From Bacteroidales bacterium (GTDB lineage: Bacteria > Bacteroidota > Bacteroidia > Bacteroidales > UBA7960): 6,148 bases of DNA. This document shows, in pieces, positions 1 through 6,148 of this stretch. The notes beneath the pieces are model-generated. The model was given only the letters and a program-made list of their open reading frames with translations, had not been told where the DNA came from and ran no database searches. A program made the position numbers and the translations under genes. The stretch lies in NCBI GenBank assembly GCA_003555385.1, contig PWHO01000236.1:1-6148 (forward strand), in the 5' to 3' direction. Each line of letters opens with the position of its first letter. Within the stretch, counting starts at the first letter, position 1.

Positions 1-1
1 C

Positions 2-1636
2 GATGCGGTTCCCAATGCGTTTTACCGGGCACAAACAAGCGTGGTATTCCCCACTTCGCACAGCATAAGCGTTAACTACACCTATTTCGACGGTATCTCA
101 CGATTTAACCCACAGGCGGCTACACAGCAGATAAATTCAAGTATTTATACGCCTGTTTCCTTTCTTAACGGCGGCATTCGGGCCGGGGCGGATATCATAA
201 CGTTTAACGCCACAGCCCGCGCGAGACTCACCTCCGACTTTTTTACACGCGTTGGCCGCATCAACCTGCGCCTGAACTACCGGGATACGGTGTTCAGAGA
301 AGAATCACAGAACCGGTTTAGCGGCGGACAGCTACGGGCATCGGGTACCTATTCGATATCCAGAAATGGCAGTATACCAGCTCCGCTGCGCGGCACCTTT
401 GTTCGCGCCAACGCCGTGTATTCTCTGGAGCAGGAAGAAATACAGCAGGTGGATATGCAGCTTTCCCGCTCTCTTGGCCGCAGCGGCCGTTTTACCGTGG
501 GCGTATCGCATCTTCTGCCAACAAGCCAGACGACCGGGCAGATTGGCATCAATCTGGACCTGGGCGGACGGGCGCGCTCGTCGAGTGATTTCCGGGCACG
601 AGGCGGGGAATACAGCTACAGACAGAGCGTTCGCGGCTCGGTAGGTTTAGATACGCCACACCAGTATGTGCAGCTCAGCGACCGGGCTCAGTCGGGCGGA
701 GCGGCTGCGACCGTTACTCTTTTTGTAGACAACAGCGGCTCCGGCACATACGAACCCGACAACGGAGACGAAATACTGCCCTATAACGCGGTGCGTCTGG
801 ATCGTTCGGCCCAGGCCAGGGTAGGTAAAGACGGCAGATTGCGCCTGATGCAGCTTCAAAGCTTTTACCGCTATAACGTTGAGGTTAACCGAAGAGCCAT
901 ACCCAACCCCATGCTGGTGCCGGCCACGGATAACTTCTCGTTCATAAGCGATCCGAATATGTATAACCAGATCGAGATCCCTTTCTACAGGACCGGAGTA
1001 ATAGACGGCGAGGTAGTAATTATGCGCAACGGAGAGCGAAGTGGACAGGGTGGTCTAAGGATGTACCTGAACGGGTTGGACAACGATTTTTCTGAAACCA
1101 TACGCAGTTTTCACGGAGGCGGTTTTTATGCAATGGACATACCGCCCGGGCGCTATTCCTTGGAGGTGGATCCGGTTCAGCTGGATTTTCTGGATGTAGT
1201 TGCCCGGGACGGTTTGCTGCAGTTTACCGTAGAACCGCAGGCGCAGGGCCATTTTTTAAGTGGCATTGATTTGGTACTCCAGCCCCGTGATGAGCCATTG
1301 GCACCTGCTTTACTGGTGGATTCCGATACTATGAAGGTGCTCGCTGAGCAGGTTGAAGCTGCAGTACTGGCCGACGTTCACAACGCTTTTTACCTTTTCA
1401 TCCGGGCACAGGAGAGTCTGTTTAACGGTCGCTTTGCCGAGGCCAGAAACCATATCGAGCAATCGGTACGATTGTTTGAGAGCGACCATGCGATAGCCCT
1501 TAAAGGCAGCATCGAGTACATGCTTGGAAATACTGCCGAAGCAAGACAGCTGTGGCAGGAAGCCAACCGCCGTAACCCTGGTATAGAGCTGCCCGATACC
1601 GAACTGCTCGATCAAATACTCAACAATGGTAACTGA
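2..1636 (+). CDS. Outer-membrane usher-like beta-barrel protein with C-terminal TPR pair (5' partial)
   Basis: The frame is open to the left edge, so the gene starts outside the window; the GTG at 41 is only an internal codon. About the first 650 bases encode alternating polar/hydrophobic strands rich in Gly, Arg, Ser and Tyr, as in a transmembrane beta-barrel. At about 713-800 follows a segment of the type FVDNSGSGTYEPDNGDE..LPYNAVRLD, then DGRLRL and RYNVEVNRRAIPNP. This resembles the post-barrel part of fimbrial-usher-like proteins and SdrD-B/carboxypeptidase-regulatory-like folds. A second such module at about 1050-1185 ends in DIPPGRYSLEVDP. The end (about 1388-1591) is helical and fits two 34-residue TPR units (NGRFAEAR, then GNTAEARQLW); ushers do not normally have this tail. 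The likely site is the outer membrane with the TPR tail in the periplasm. Its role in secretion or assembly of a surface fibre is inferred. It stops 9 bases before the next gene, so the two are probably cotranscribed. A generic outer-membrane protein with regulatory-like domains is the alternative. Confidence 0.72.
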   Translation, partial: DAVPNAFYRAQTSVVFPTSHSISVNYTYFDGISRFNPQAATQQINSSIYTPVSFLNGGIRAGADIITFNATARARLTSDFFTRVGRINLRLNYRDTVFREESQNRFSGGQLRASGTYSISRNGSIPAPLRGTFVRANAVYSLEQEEIQQVDMQLSRSLGRSGRFTVGVSHLLPTSQTTGQIGINLDLGGRARSSSDFRARGGEYSYRQSVRGSVGLDTPHQYVQLSDRAQSGGAAATVTLFVDNSGSGTYEPDNGDEILPYNAVRLDRSAQARVGKDGRLRLMQLQSFYRYNVEVNRRAIPNPMLVPATDNFSFISDPNMYNQIEIPFYRTGVIDGEVVIMRNGERSGQGGLRMYLNGLDNDFSETIRSFHGGGFYAMDIPPGRYSLEVDPVQLDFLDVVARDGLLQFTVEPQAQGHFLSGIDLVLQPRDEPLAPALLVDSDTMKVLAEQVEAAVLADVHNAFYLFIRAQESLFNGRFAEARNHIEQSVRLFESDHAIALKGSIEYMLGNTAEARQLWQEANRRNPGIELPDTELLDQILNNGN

Positions 1637-1645
1637 GACATTAGC

Positions 1646-3670
1646 ATGAAATACAAGACCTACAAAATAAATACTATGATTGGGCAATTCTGGTCAGGAA
1701 GGCTGCTGCATAAAGCATCAGCCGTACTTTGTGCAGGCATCTTTTTGATTCTTGCCTTTATAAACGGCAACAGCACGGTGAATGCATACAGCAGCAGTGC
1801 ACTTGGTGCTTACCAGCTAAATATGCCGGCACAACAGCAGATTCCACAAGATGCAAACACGGAAACCGTATTGCCACTATCGGGAAATACCAATCTGGAA
1901 ACGACACGACTGGAACAGCAGTACGACAGCTACCTGCGCACCATTCTGTCTCCCTATTTTGATGGATCGTCCTATTTTGTACATACCAGAATAACACTCC
2001 GTATGGTTGATTCTGAACGGCGGGAGCGGTCTACCGACAGCGCCAGTTTTGAAGTTATTGAACAGCAGCTTCCCGGACTGGCAGCCACGCCCGATTTCTT
2101 ACGTATCGCCGGCAGGCAGCCAGACAGCCAGCGGGAACGAACCATAGTAGAGCAGCTGCCCGAACTGCAGGAAATCCGCATCGAACTAACCATAGACAAC
2201 TCCTACAGCACGCAAGATGAGGAGCTCATTGCTTATCTGGTGGCTTCTGCGGCTAAGCTGGTGCCTGAAAGGGGTGATTCCATAGAACTTTTTAAACGAA
2301 ACTTTCCGGCTTATGACCCCGCCGGCAGGGATTTCTCCACACAGCCTGCAGCAGCCGATGCCGGGTCTGCCAACGCAGACGAAGGGGAGCAAAACGAGGG
2401 TATTTTTGCCGGTTTGGATGCATTTCCTGCTGCTCTTATTGCAGCTATCGTACTTGCACTAATTGTGCTGCTTGTTCTCTTCATTATTGTGCGAAAGTAT
2501 GTGAAAAACAATCGTATAAAGAAGGCTTCAGCTGGTTTAAACAATCGAAACAGAACCGATACTGAACCCATAAAAGATCCTTTGTCCCGTAATAATGAGC
2601 AGAAAGAAAGAGTTGCAGGAGCTGCTGCTGCCGGCCACGAAACCGTACCTGCACCGAATGTACAGGAGCCTGAAGATGAGCTGCTCGGGTATTTCATGAG
2701 ACATACCTCTGATATGTCCCGTTTGATAGACGGCTGGATAAACGTACACGATCACAATGGGCTGCTAAAATCCAGCCGCTTGCTGCAGATAACGGATCCC
2801 AAGCTCCTGAATCGAGTGGAACGCTACATGCTGCCGTCTAACTGGGCCCGGTTAAACATGTACATTAACGAAAAAGATAAAAGAAGCAGGTCGGTAATAA
2901 GTGACGACGATAAATCTTTGATGAACGATACTTTAAATGAGCTTAAGAGAAGAACACGGCCGGGTAGCCTGTTTTTCCGACTGCGCACGCTACGGGATTT
3001 TGACTTTCTGGATTTTGCAAAAATACAGGTACTTGTGGATGCGCTTAAGGATCGAGATTCTTTTATTATAGCGCTTGTGGCTGCGCACCTGAGCAATGAA
3101 AAAGCCGATGCCTTTATATCAGCGCTGCCCCCTCATAACATACCGGGCGTGTGGTCGTCTATGGCAGAAATAGACGACATATTCCAGGATGAGTATGCTG
3201 TTTATGCGCGCGAAGTGTTCAAGACAATTATTTCGATTGAAAAAGAACAAAAAAGCACCGACTACACAGATGCCGAAATGGTTGAGCTTATTGCTCGAAG
3301 ATTAGAGAGCCAGCCTCTCGATATTCAGAACACTATGTATAAACAGTTTCGGACAGACTTCACTCCCCTTTCGGCTGCCGTTACCGAATATGTTATAACC
3401 ATGCAGAACCTGCATAAACAGCCCGATGAAATTCTTGTAAACGCATGCGACCTGCTCGATTCGGAGCAAACGGCTTATGCGCTTTACGGGCAGGATGAAA
3501 AGTTTATATCAACAATGCTTCAGAACAGAAACAACCGGGAGCAGCAGCTAATACGCTCTGTTCTAAAGACAGCAGAGACCTTAGATAAGGAACAAACTCA
3601 GAAAGCAATGGAGCTTTTCCTAACAAATATACGAAGGTTAAAACGCGGTAAGGAAACCGTTTTGATTTGA
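1646..3670 (+). CDS. FliF (RBM3)-FliG fusion-like rotor protein
   Basis: The 674-residue protein has a hydrophobic N-terminal segment (about 24-41; a membrane anchor, or a signal peptide with VNA-Y at 45-48). A periplasmic part follows to about 255, then a strong TM helix (about 260-283) ending in RKYVKNNRIKK, a low-complexity linker (about 285-340), and a helical cytoplasmic part (341-674). The periplasmic part matches the two halves of the FliF ring-building motif RBM3: YLRTILSPYFDGSS...HTRITLRM (96-120) and IRIELTIDN...RGDSIELFKRNF (177-220). RBM1 and RBM2 are absent. The cytoplasmic part has the length of a whole FliG. Residues 464-525 resemble FliG_M (ALKDRDSFIIALVAAHL, then LPPHN), and 603-674 align without gaps to FliG_C (LDSEQTAYALYG, ending IRRLKRGKETVLI). 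The EHPQ position reads RDSF (470-473). It is inferred to form a membrane ring that receives force from the MotA/MotB pair downstream. Met11 (1676) is an alternative start; neither start has a clear ribosome-binding site. The frame ends in tandem stops, TGA TAA. Confidence 0.82.
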   Translation: MKYKTYKINTMIGQFWSGRLLHKASAVLCAGIFLILAFINGNSTVNAYSSSALGAYQLNMPAQQQIPQDANTETVLPLSGNTNLETTRLEQQYDSYLRTILSPYFDGSSYFVHTRITLRMVDSERRERSTDSASFEVIEQQLPGLAATPDFLRIAGRQPDSQRERTIVEQLPELQEIRIELTIDNSYSTQDEELIAYLVASAAKLVPERGDSIELFKRNFPAYDPAGRDFSTQPAAADAGSANADEGEQNEGIFAGLDAFPAALIAAIVLALIVLLVLFIIVRKYVKNNRIKKASAGLNNRNRTDTEPIKDPLSRNNEQKERVAGAAAAGHETVPAPNVQEPEDELLGYFMRHTSDMSRLIDGWINVHDHNGLLKSSRLLQITDPKLLNRVERYMLPSNWARLNMYINEKDKRSRSVISDDDKSLMNDTLNELKRRTRPGSLFFRLRTLRDFDFLDFAKIQVLVDALKDRDSFIIALVAAHLSNEKADAFISALPPHNIPGVWSSMAEIDDIFQDEYAVYAREVFKTIISIEKEQKSTDYTDAEMVELIARRLESQPLDIQNTMYKQFRTDFTPLSAAVTEYVITMQNLHKQPDEILVNACDLLDSEQTAYALYGQDEKFISTMLQNRNNREQQLIRSVLKTAETLDKEQTQKAMELFLTNIRRLKRGKETVLI

Positions 3671-3693
3671 TAAGATAAGATATGATATGATAT
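3669..3693 (+). repeat. Pentamer tandem repeat GATA(A/T) x5
   Basis: Five head-to-tail units are visible: GATAA twice, then GATAT three times. The array begins inside the TGA stop of the FliF-FliG fusion gene and makes the second in-frame stop (TAA, 3671-3673). Changes in copy number would not alter the protein. It could be simple slippage sequence; no function is evident. Confidence 0.85.
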
Positions 3694-3711
3694 GAGGCTT
3701 ACGCAGCCCCT

Positions 3712-3759
3712 CCGGCATTTTACTACCTGTGAATGGCATAAGGCTAAAAACAGGGCCGG
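3712..3759 (+). other. Possible bulged stem-loop upstream of the lipoprotein gene
   Basis: CCGGC (3712-3716) can pair with GCCGG (3755-3759), and CCTGT (3726-3730) with ACAGG (3750-3754). The right-hand arms are contiguous (ACAGGGCCGG); the left arms are separated by nine unpaired bases, and the loop is 19 bases. There is no following U-tract, so it is not a typical intrinsic terminator. It could be a leader structure or an mRNA processing site within the operon, or chance pairing. Confidence 0.25.
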
Positions 3760-3789
3760 CAACACCTTCTATTTTGAGTATCAGCGCAC

Positions 3790-4368
3790 ATGAACCAACT
3801 TGTAACAACAATGAAAAGAATCATCATTACACCACAAACAAACGGGTATTTAATTCAAGTCCTGCTGCTTTTTTTGCTGCTCGGCGGTGCTTATGGATGC
3901 AGCTCAAGCGGGCAGGCCACGGAAGCAGAAAGAGTACAACAACAAGACGTAACCGTTGGCGCCGAAAATTCCGAACTACAGCCGGAGGCAAATGCACACC
4001 TCCCGGGCAATCATAATTCTGAGAATGATCCGGCCCTGTCCGATAATGAAAGGCAGCTTATGGAGCGGGAGCTATTTAGCCGTTATTATGCCCAATACGG
4101 ACAGTTGTATAACGAGATGATACAGGAGTATTTCACTGCCCAGAACCATTTAAACAACGGTAATTTATCCAGAGCACGAGCTTCTGCTATTCGTGCAAGC
4201 AATGTACTGCCCAACCGTGCATCTATTGAACTTCTGCTTTTGGTGCTCGAGAGATCCGGAAACGAGGCAGAGGCACAGGAATGGAGCCAAAAGTTAGAGG
4301 AACTCATAGCACTTGAGGAAGCGGGAATGCGCAAAAGCCCGAATGGTACTATACTCCGTCTACCCTGA
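3790..4368 (+). CDS. Small TPR-like lipoprotein
   Basis: The frame encodes 192 residues from the ATG at 3790. The ATG at 3811 gives 185 residues with a more usual lipoprotein signal (MKRIII, then VLLLFLLLGGAYGC), so 3811 may be the true start; neither has a recognisable ribosome-binding site, and an in-frame stop lies at 3775. Cys37 (Cys30 from the second start) would be the lipidated residue; Ala at -3 and Gly at -1 are acceptable, although the lipobox is not ideal. After it comes a Gln/Glu/Asn-rich flexible linker (to about residue 85). A helical region follows (about 95-175) with the TPR-like elements NNGNLSRARASA and SGNEAEAQEW. No catalytic motif is seen and I do not recognise a named family. 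It is probably a periplasm-facing lipoprotein, and its place between rotor and stator genes suggests an accessory or scaffold role comparable to a pilotin or a motor-associated periplasmic protein. That role is inference. Confidence 0.78.
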   Translation: MNQLVTTMKRIIITPQTNGYLIQVLLLFLLLGGAYGCSSSGQATEAERVQQQDVTVGAENSELQPEANAHLPGNHNSENDPALSDNERQLMERELFSRYYAQYGQLYNEMIQEYFTAQNHLNNGNLSRARASAIRASNVLPNRASIELLLLVLERSGNEAEAQEWSQKLEELIALEEAGMRKSPNGTILRLP

Positions 4369-4439
4369 GTTAATTTACGGAAAATGAATATTACAGTAAC
4401 GTAACGAACATTCGAATCTATAGTTAATACACCACCTCC

Positions 4440-5309
4440 ATGCGAATATCTCTTTTTTCTTTTCTAATTAGTATTACCTGCATTGCTTTAATTACTATCG
4501 TGGTTCTCGATATTTTGAATATCCAGAACCTTTGGGAGCTGCCCAAAAGTCTGGAGGTACTTAATCTGCCCAGCATTATTTTGGTAATATGCGGGGTGCT
4601 GTTGTCCACTACGCTCACTTATCCATCATCAGATTTGCGTAAAAGCCTTCCTTATCTTTTCCTCCTTTTTTTTCAGAGTAAAATTTCTGAAAAAGAGCTC
4701 AATTTAGACGCTAACCGCATTTTAGGCTGGCAGCAACTGTTAAACCATAACCGAAAAAAAAATCGCAACGATTTGGGAGACAGCCTTCATAATACCTTCG
4801 AGGGATATGTCTTCAGCCTGCTTTCCACCAGCTACAGTGAGGATCAAGTCCGGGAGCTGGCTAAAGCCAAAATAGCCTATCGGTATAATCAGATGCAGCG
4901 CAGTGCACGTATCTACAGTTCTATGGGTGTATACGCCCCCTCTTTTGGCATGCTCGGCACACTTATTGGCCTGATTTTTATGCTTAGCAGCTTCGACAGT
5001 ATTGAAGCATTAGGTGCCGGACTTTCATTTGCACTCATGACTACCTTTTACGGTATTCTCCTGGCTAACGTGCTGTTTTACCCCATTGAGGGTAAAATAC
5101 GAAGTATGGCAGAAAATGAATATTTACGATCCATGCTTATACTCGAGGGAATCCTTCTGATTGAACAAGGAAAACCCGCCATTTTCGTAAACGACGCGCT
5201 TAAGACCTACAGTAACAAACTAACGGTAGAAGATTTTCCAAACCTGGATAAGGACCCGCATCAGTCTGAACTGCTAACTTCAAAAAAGGCAAACCAAGAT
5301 GCTGCCTGA
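4440..5309 (+). CDS. motA: MotA-like stator protein (four TM helices)
   Basis: The 289-residue product has the MotA layout: TM1 (about 5-26), TM2 (about 43-61, LNLPSIILVICGVLLSTT then YP), a cytoplasmic loop of about 100 residues, TM3 (about 163-183) and TM4 (about 193-215). The family signature is clear: APSFGMLGTLIGLIFML (166-182), then GAGLSFALMTTFYGILLANV (192-211). Pro167 and Pro215 fit the two conserved MotA prolines. Four TM helices separate it from three-TM ExbB/TolQ, and it lacks the long cytoplasmic tail of ZorA. With MotB it would form the ion-conducting stator that turns the rotor. In the loop, Arg93 and Gly96 fit the conserved AR..G pattern, but the acidic residue that usually follows is replaced (GWQQLLNHN). 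The start is the first ATG after the in-frame stop at 4425 and lies 71 bases after the lipoprotein gene. Its end overlaps the MotB-like gene by 11 bases, pointing to coupled translation. Confidence 0.9.
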   Translation: MRISLFSFLISITCIALITIVVLDILNIQNLWELPKSLEVLNLPSIILVICGVLLSTTLTYPSSDLRKSLPYLFLLFFQSKISEKELNLDANRILGWQQLLNHNRKKNRNDLGDSLHNTFEGYVFSLLSTSYSEDQVRELAKAKIAYRYNQMQRSARIYSSMGVYAPSFGMLGTLIGLIFMLSSFDSIEALGAGLSFALMTTFYGILLANVLFYPIEGKIRSMAENEYLRSMLILEGILLIEQGKPAIFVNDALKTYSNKLTVEDFPNLDKDPHQSELLTSKKANQDAA

Positions 5310-6003
5310 TTCGAAGAACTTGTTTCCTGCACCGGAAGAACAAAAGGACAGCTCCAGGGAGTGGCTTACTCCTTTTTTAGATATGTTTATGCTCTTGCTT
5401 GCCTTTTTCATAATTCTGGGCGCTACGGCAGCGAATATAGAAACTCAGACTCCGTTTCAGTCTTCTGAAGAGGGTACCACCTACAGATCTCATACCGACG
5501 GGCCAGAGCCGGTAATAACCCCTATTTGGGAGCTGAAGGCAGACTTGCAAAAGGAGTTGCGATATCCACTAGAGCAGGGGCATCTTCAAATAAAGCCACA
5601 ATACAACGAGCTGCGTCTGGAGTTTACAGATGGTCAGTTTTATGAAACGGCTTCAGCAAATCTGCTCGATGGCGGTCAGCAAATTATTGACCGTATCATA
5701 TACGCTCTATCCCTGCTGGCGTTTTATGAATACCACATTGATGTGGAAGGGCATACAGACGACCGCCCCATTCAGACCCTGCGATTCCCGGGCAACTGGG
5801 AATTATCCACAGCCCGTGCGGCCAACATCATTCGCAGCTTTGCTGAGAAGGGCTTTCCGCCTGAACGTCTGAAGGCATCCGGATATGCCGAGATGCATCC
5901 ATTGGCACCCAACAGAGACGAGCTTGGTAATCCCATATTGGAAAACATGGCCCTGAACAGGCGTATTGTAATCCGAATCTATTATGAGCTTGGGGATTTT
6001 TGA
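5299..6003 (+). CDS. motB: MotB-like stator protein with OmpA-like peptidoglycan-binding domain
   Basis: The 234-residue product has a short cytoplasmic N-terminus, one TM helix (about 23-43) and a periplasmic C-terminal domain. WLTPFLDMFMLLLAFFIIL (22-40) matches the MotB signature, with Asp28 six residues after the Trp at the position of the essential ion-carrying aspartate. The OmpA/MotB domain (about 110-228) shows VEGHTDDRPI (149-158), FPGNWELSTARAANIIRSF (163-181), RLKASGYAEMHPLAPN (190-205) and NRRIVIRI (220-227). These are the usual peptidoglycan-contact and core motifs; the NRR segment follows a loop a few residues longer than usual. The linker between TM and OmpA domain is short, so the protein is smaller than E. 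coli MotB (about 308 residues). The ATG lies inside the end of the MotA-like gene, and the frame ends in tandem stops (TGA TAG). ExbD/TolR are excluded by the OmpA domain. Whether protons or sodium are used cannot be read reliably. Confidence 0.92.
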   Translation: MLPDSKNLFPAPEEQKDSSREWLTPFLDMFMLLLAFFIILGATAANIETQTPFQSSEEGTTYRSHTDGPEPVITPIWELKADLQKELRYPLEQGHLQIKPQYNELRLEFTDGQFYETASANLLDGGQQIIDRIIYALSLLAFYEYHIDVEGHTDDRPIQTLRFPGNWELSTARAANIIRSFAEKGFPPERLKASGYAEMHPLAPNRDELGNPILENMALNRRIVIRIYYELGDF

Positions 6004-6031
6004 TAGCTGATTGTTGATAGCTGATTGTTGA
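6001..6031 (+). repeat. 14-bp direct tandem repeat at the motB-like stop codon
   Basis: TGATAGCTGATTGT occurs twice without mismatch (6001-6014 and 6015-6028), followed by a further TGA. The first copy starts with the stop codon of the MotB-like gene and provides the second in-frame stop. Repeats of this look occur between genes in some Bacteroidota-related genomes (recalled, not checked here). Confidence 0.85.
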
Positions 6032-6059
6032 ACTTTGAATGAGACCTATGAGCTTGAAT

Positions 6060-6112
6060 GGTCGAAGGTCTATGGTCGAAGGTCAAAGGTCGAAGGTCGA
6101 AGGTCGAAGGTC
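6060..6112 (+). repeat. Heptamer tandem repeat GGTCGAA, seven copies plus a partial one
   Basis: Seven head-to-tail units start at 6060, 6067, 6074, 6081, 6088, 6095 and 6102. Five are exact GGTCGAA; the variants are GGTCTAT (second) and GGTCAAA (fourth). GGTC at 6109 begins an eighth. GAGACC at 6041-6046 is the inverted copy of GGTCTC at 6109-6114, so a weak long-loop stem is possible. No open frame or convincing terminator is seen in 6004-6148. Confidence 0.88.
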
Positions 6113-6148
6113 TCTCTAATTACGTCTTTTAGATTTAAAACTAACTAA

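Noticed and set aside
2311..2697. Minus-strand frame of 128 codons inside the FliF-FliG fusion gene
   Set aside because: The Ser/Ala-rich product is what the antisense of an Ala/Leu-rich TM and linker region gives; the + strand gene explains the region.
3729..4016. Plus-strand 95-codon frame overlapping the lipoprotein gene in another frame
   Set aside because: The overlapping frame has a signal peptide, lipobox and TPR-like helices; this one has an Arg/Thr-rich product with no recognisable feature.
4424..4618. Minus-strand frame of 64 codons over the start of the motA-like gene
   Set aside because: It lies antisense to the TM1/TM2 coding part of a clear MotA homologue and its product shows no family likeness.
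4440..6003. Zorya (ZorA/ZorB) antiphage stator or ExbB/ExbD/TolQR
   Set aside because: MotA has four TM helices and no long ZorA-type tail, no ZorC/D/E gene is present, and the partner has a MotB-type OmpA domain together with a FliG-like rotor next door.
6060..6115. CRISPR array
   Set aside because: The units are contiguous heptamers with no spacers.
6127..6140. TTTTA...TAAAA hairpin as terminator
   Set aside because: Only five A-T pairs with no GC stem and no following U-tract.

Overview
The window holds five genes, all on the + strand and closely packed, with no RNA gene, IS element or CRISPR array. The organism is most likely a Gram-negative of the Bacteroidota/Balneolota/Rhodothermota group. 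This is an inference from three things: an outer-membrane usher-like protein with carboxypeptidase-regulatory-like segments, starts that mostly lack a Shine-Dalgarno sequence, and short tandem repeats between genes. The species cannot be named from the sequence.

Layout. (1) 2-1636 is the 3' part of an outer-membrane usher-like beta-barrel protein with a C-terminal TPR pair; its 5' end lies outside the window. (2) Nine bases later, 1646-3670 encodes a 674-residue protein that joins a minimal FliF (N-terminal hydrophobic segment, RBM3/ring-building domain, second membrane helix) to a complete but divergent FliG-like region. (3) After a gap with a pentamer tandem repeat and a possible stem-loop, 3790-4368 encodes a small TPR-like lipoprotein. 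(4) 4440-5309 is a four-TM MotA homologue. (5) It overlaps by 11 bp the MotB homologue at 5299-6003, which keeps the ion-binding Asp in its TM helix and an OmpA-like peptidoglycan-binding domain. The last 145 bases are noncoding and carry two tandem repeat arrays (14-mer and 7-mer).

How the genes may work together. MotA/MotB would be an ion-driven stator in the inner membrane, anchored to peptidoglycan. The FliF-FliG fusion would be its rotor, ring and force-receiving part in one chain. The TPR lipoprotein and the TPR tail of the usher-like barrel would lie in the periplasm and could link the rotor to the outer membrane. No rod, hook, filament, export or FliM/FliN gene is in the window, and the FliG-like part has lost the EHPQ motif and most of the torque-helix charges known from E. 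coli FliG. The most interesting reading is therefore a reduced, non-flagellar, envelope-spanning rotary machine tied to an outer-membrane usher-like channel, perhaps for surface motility or fibre secretion. The domain homologies are well supported by the sequence; the joint function is inference.
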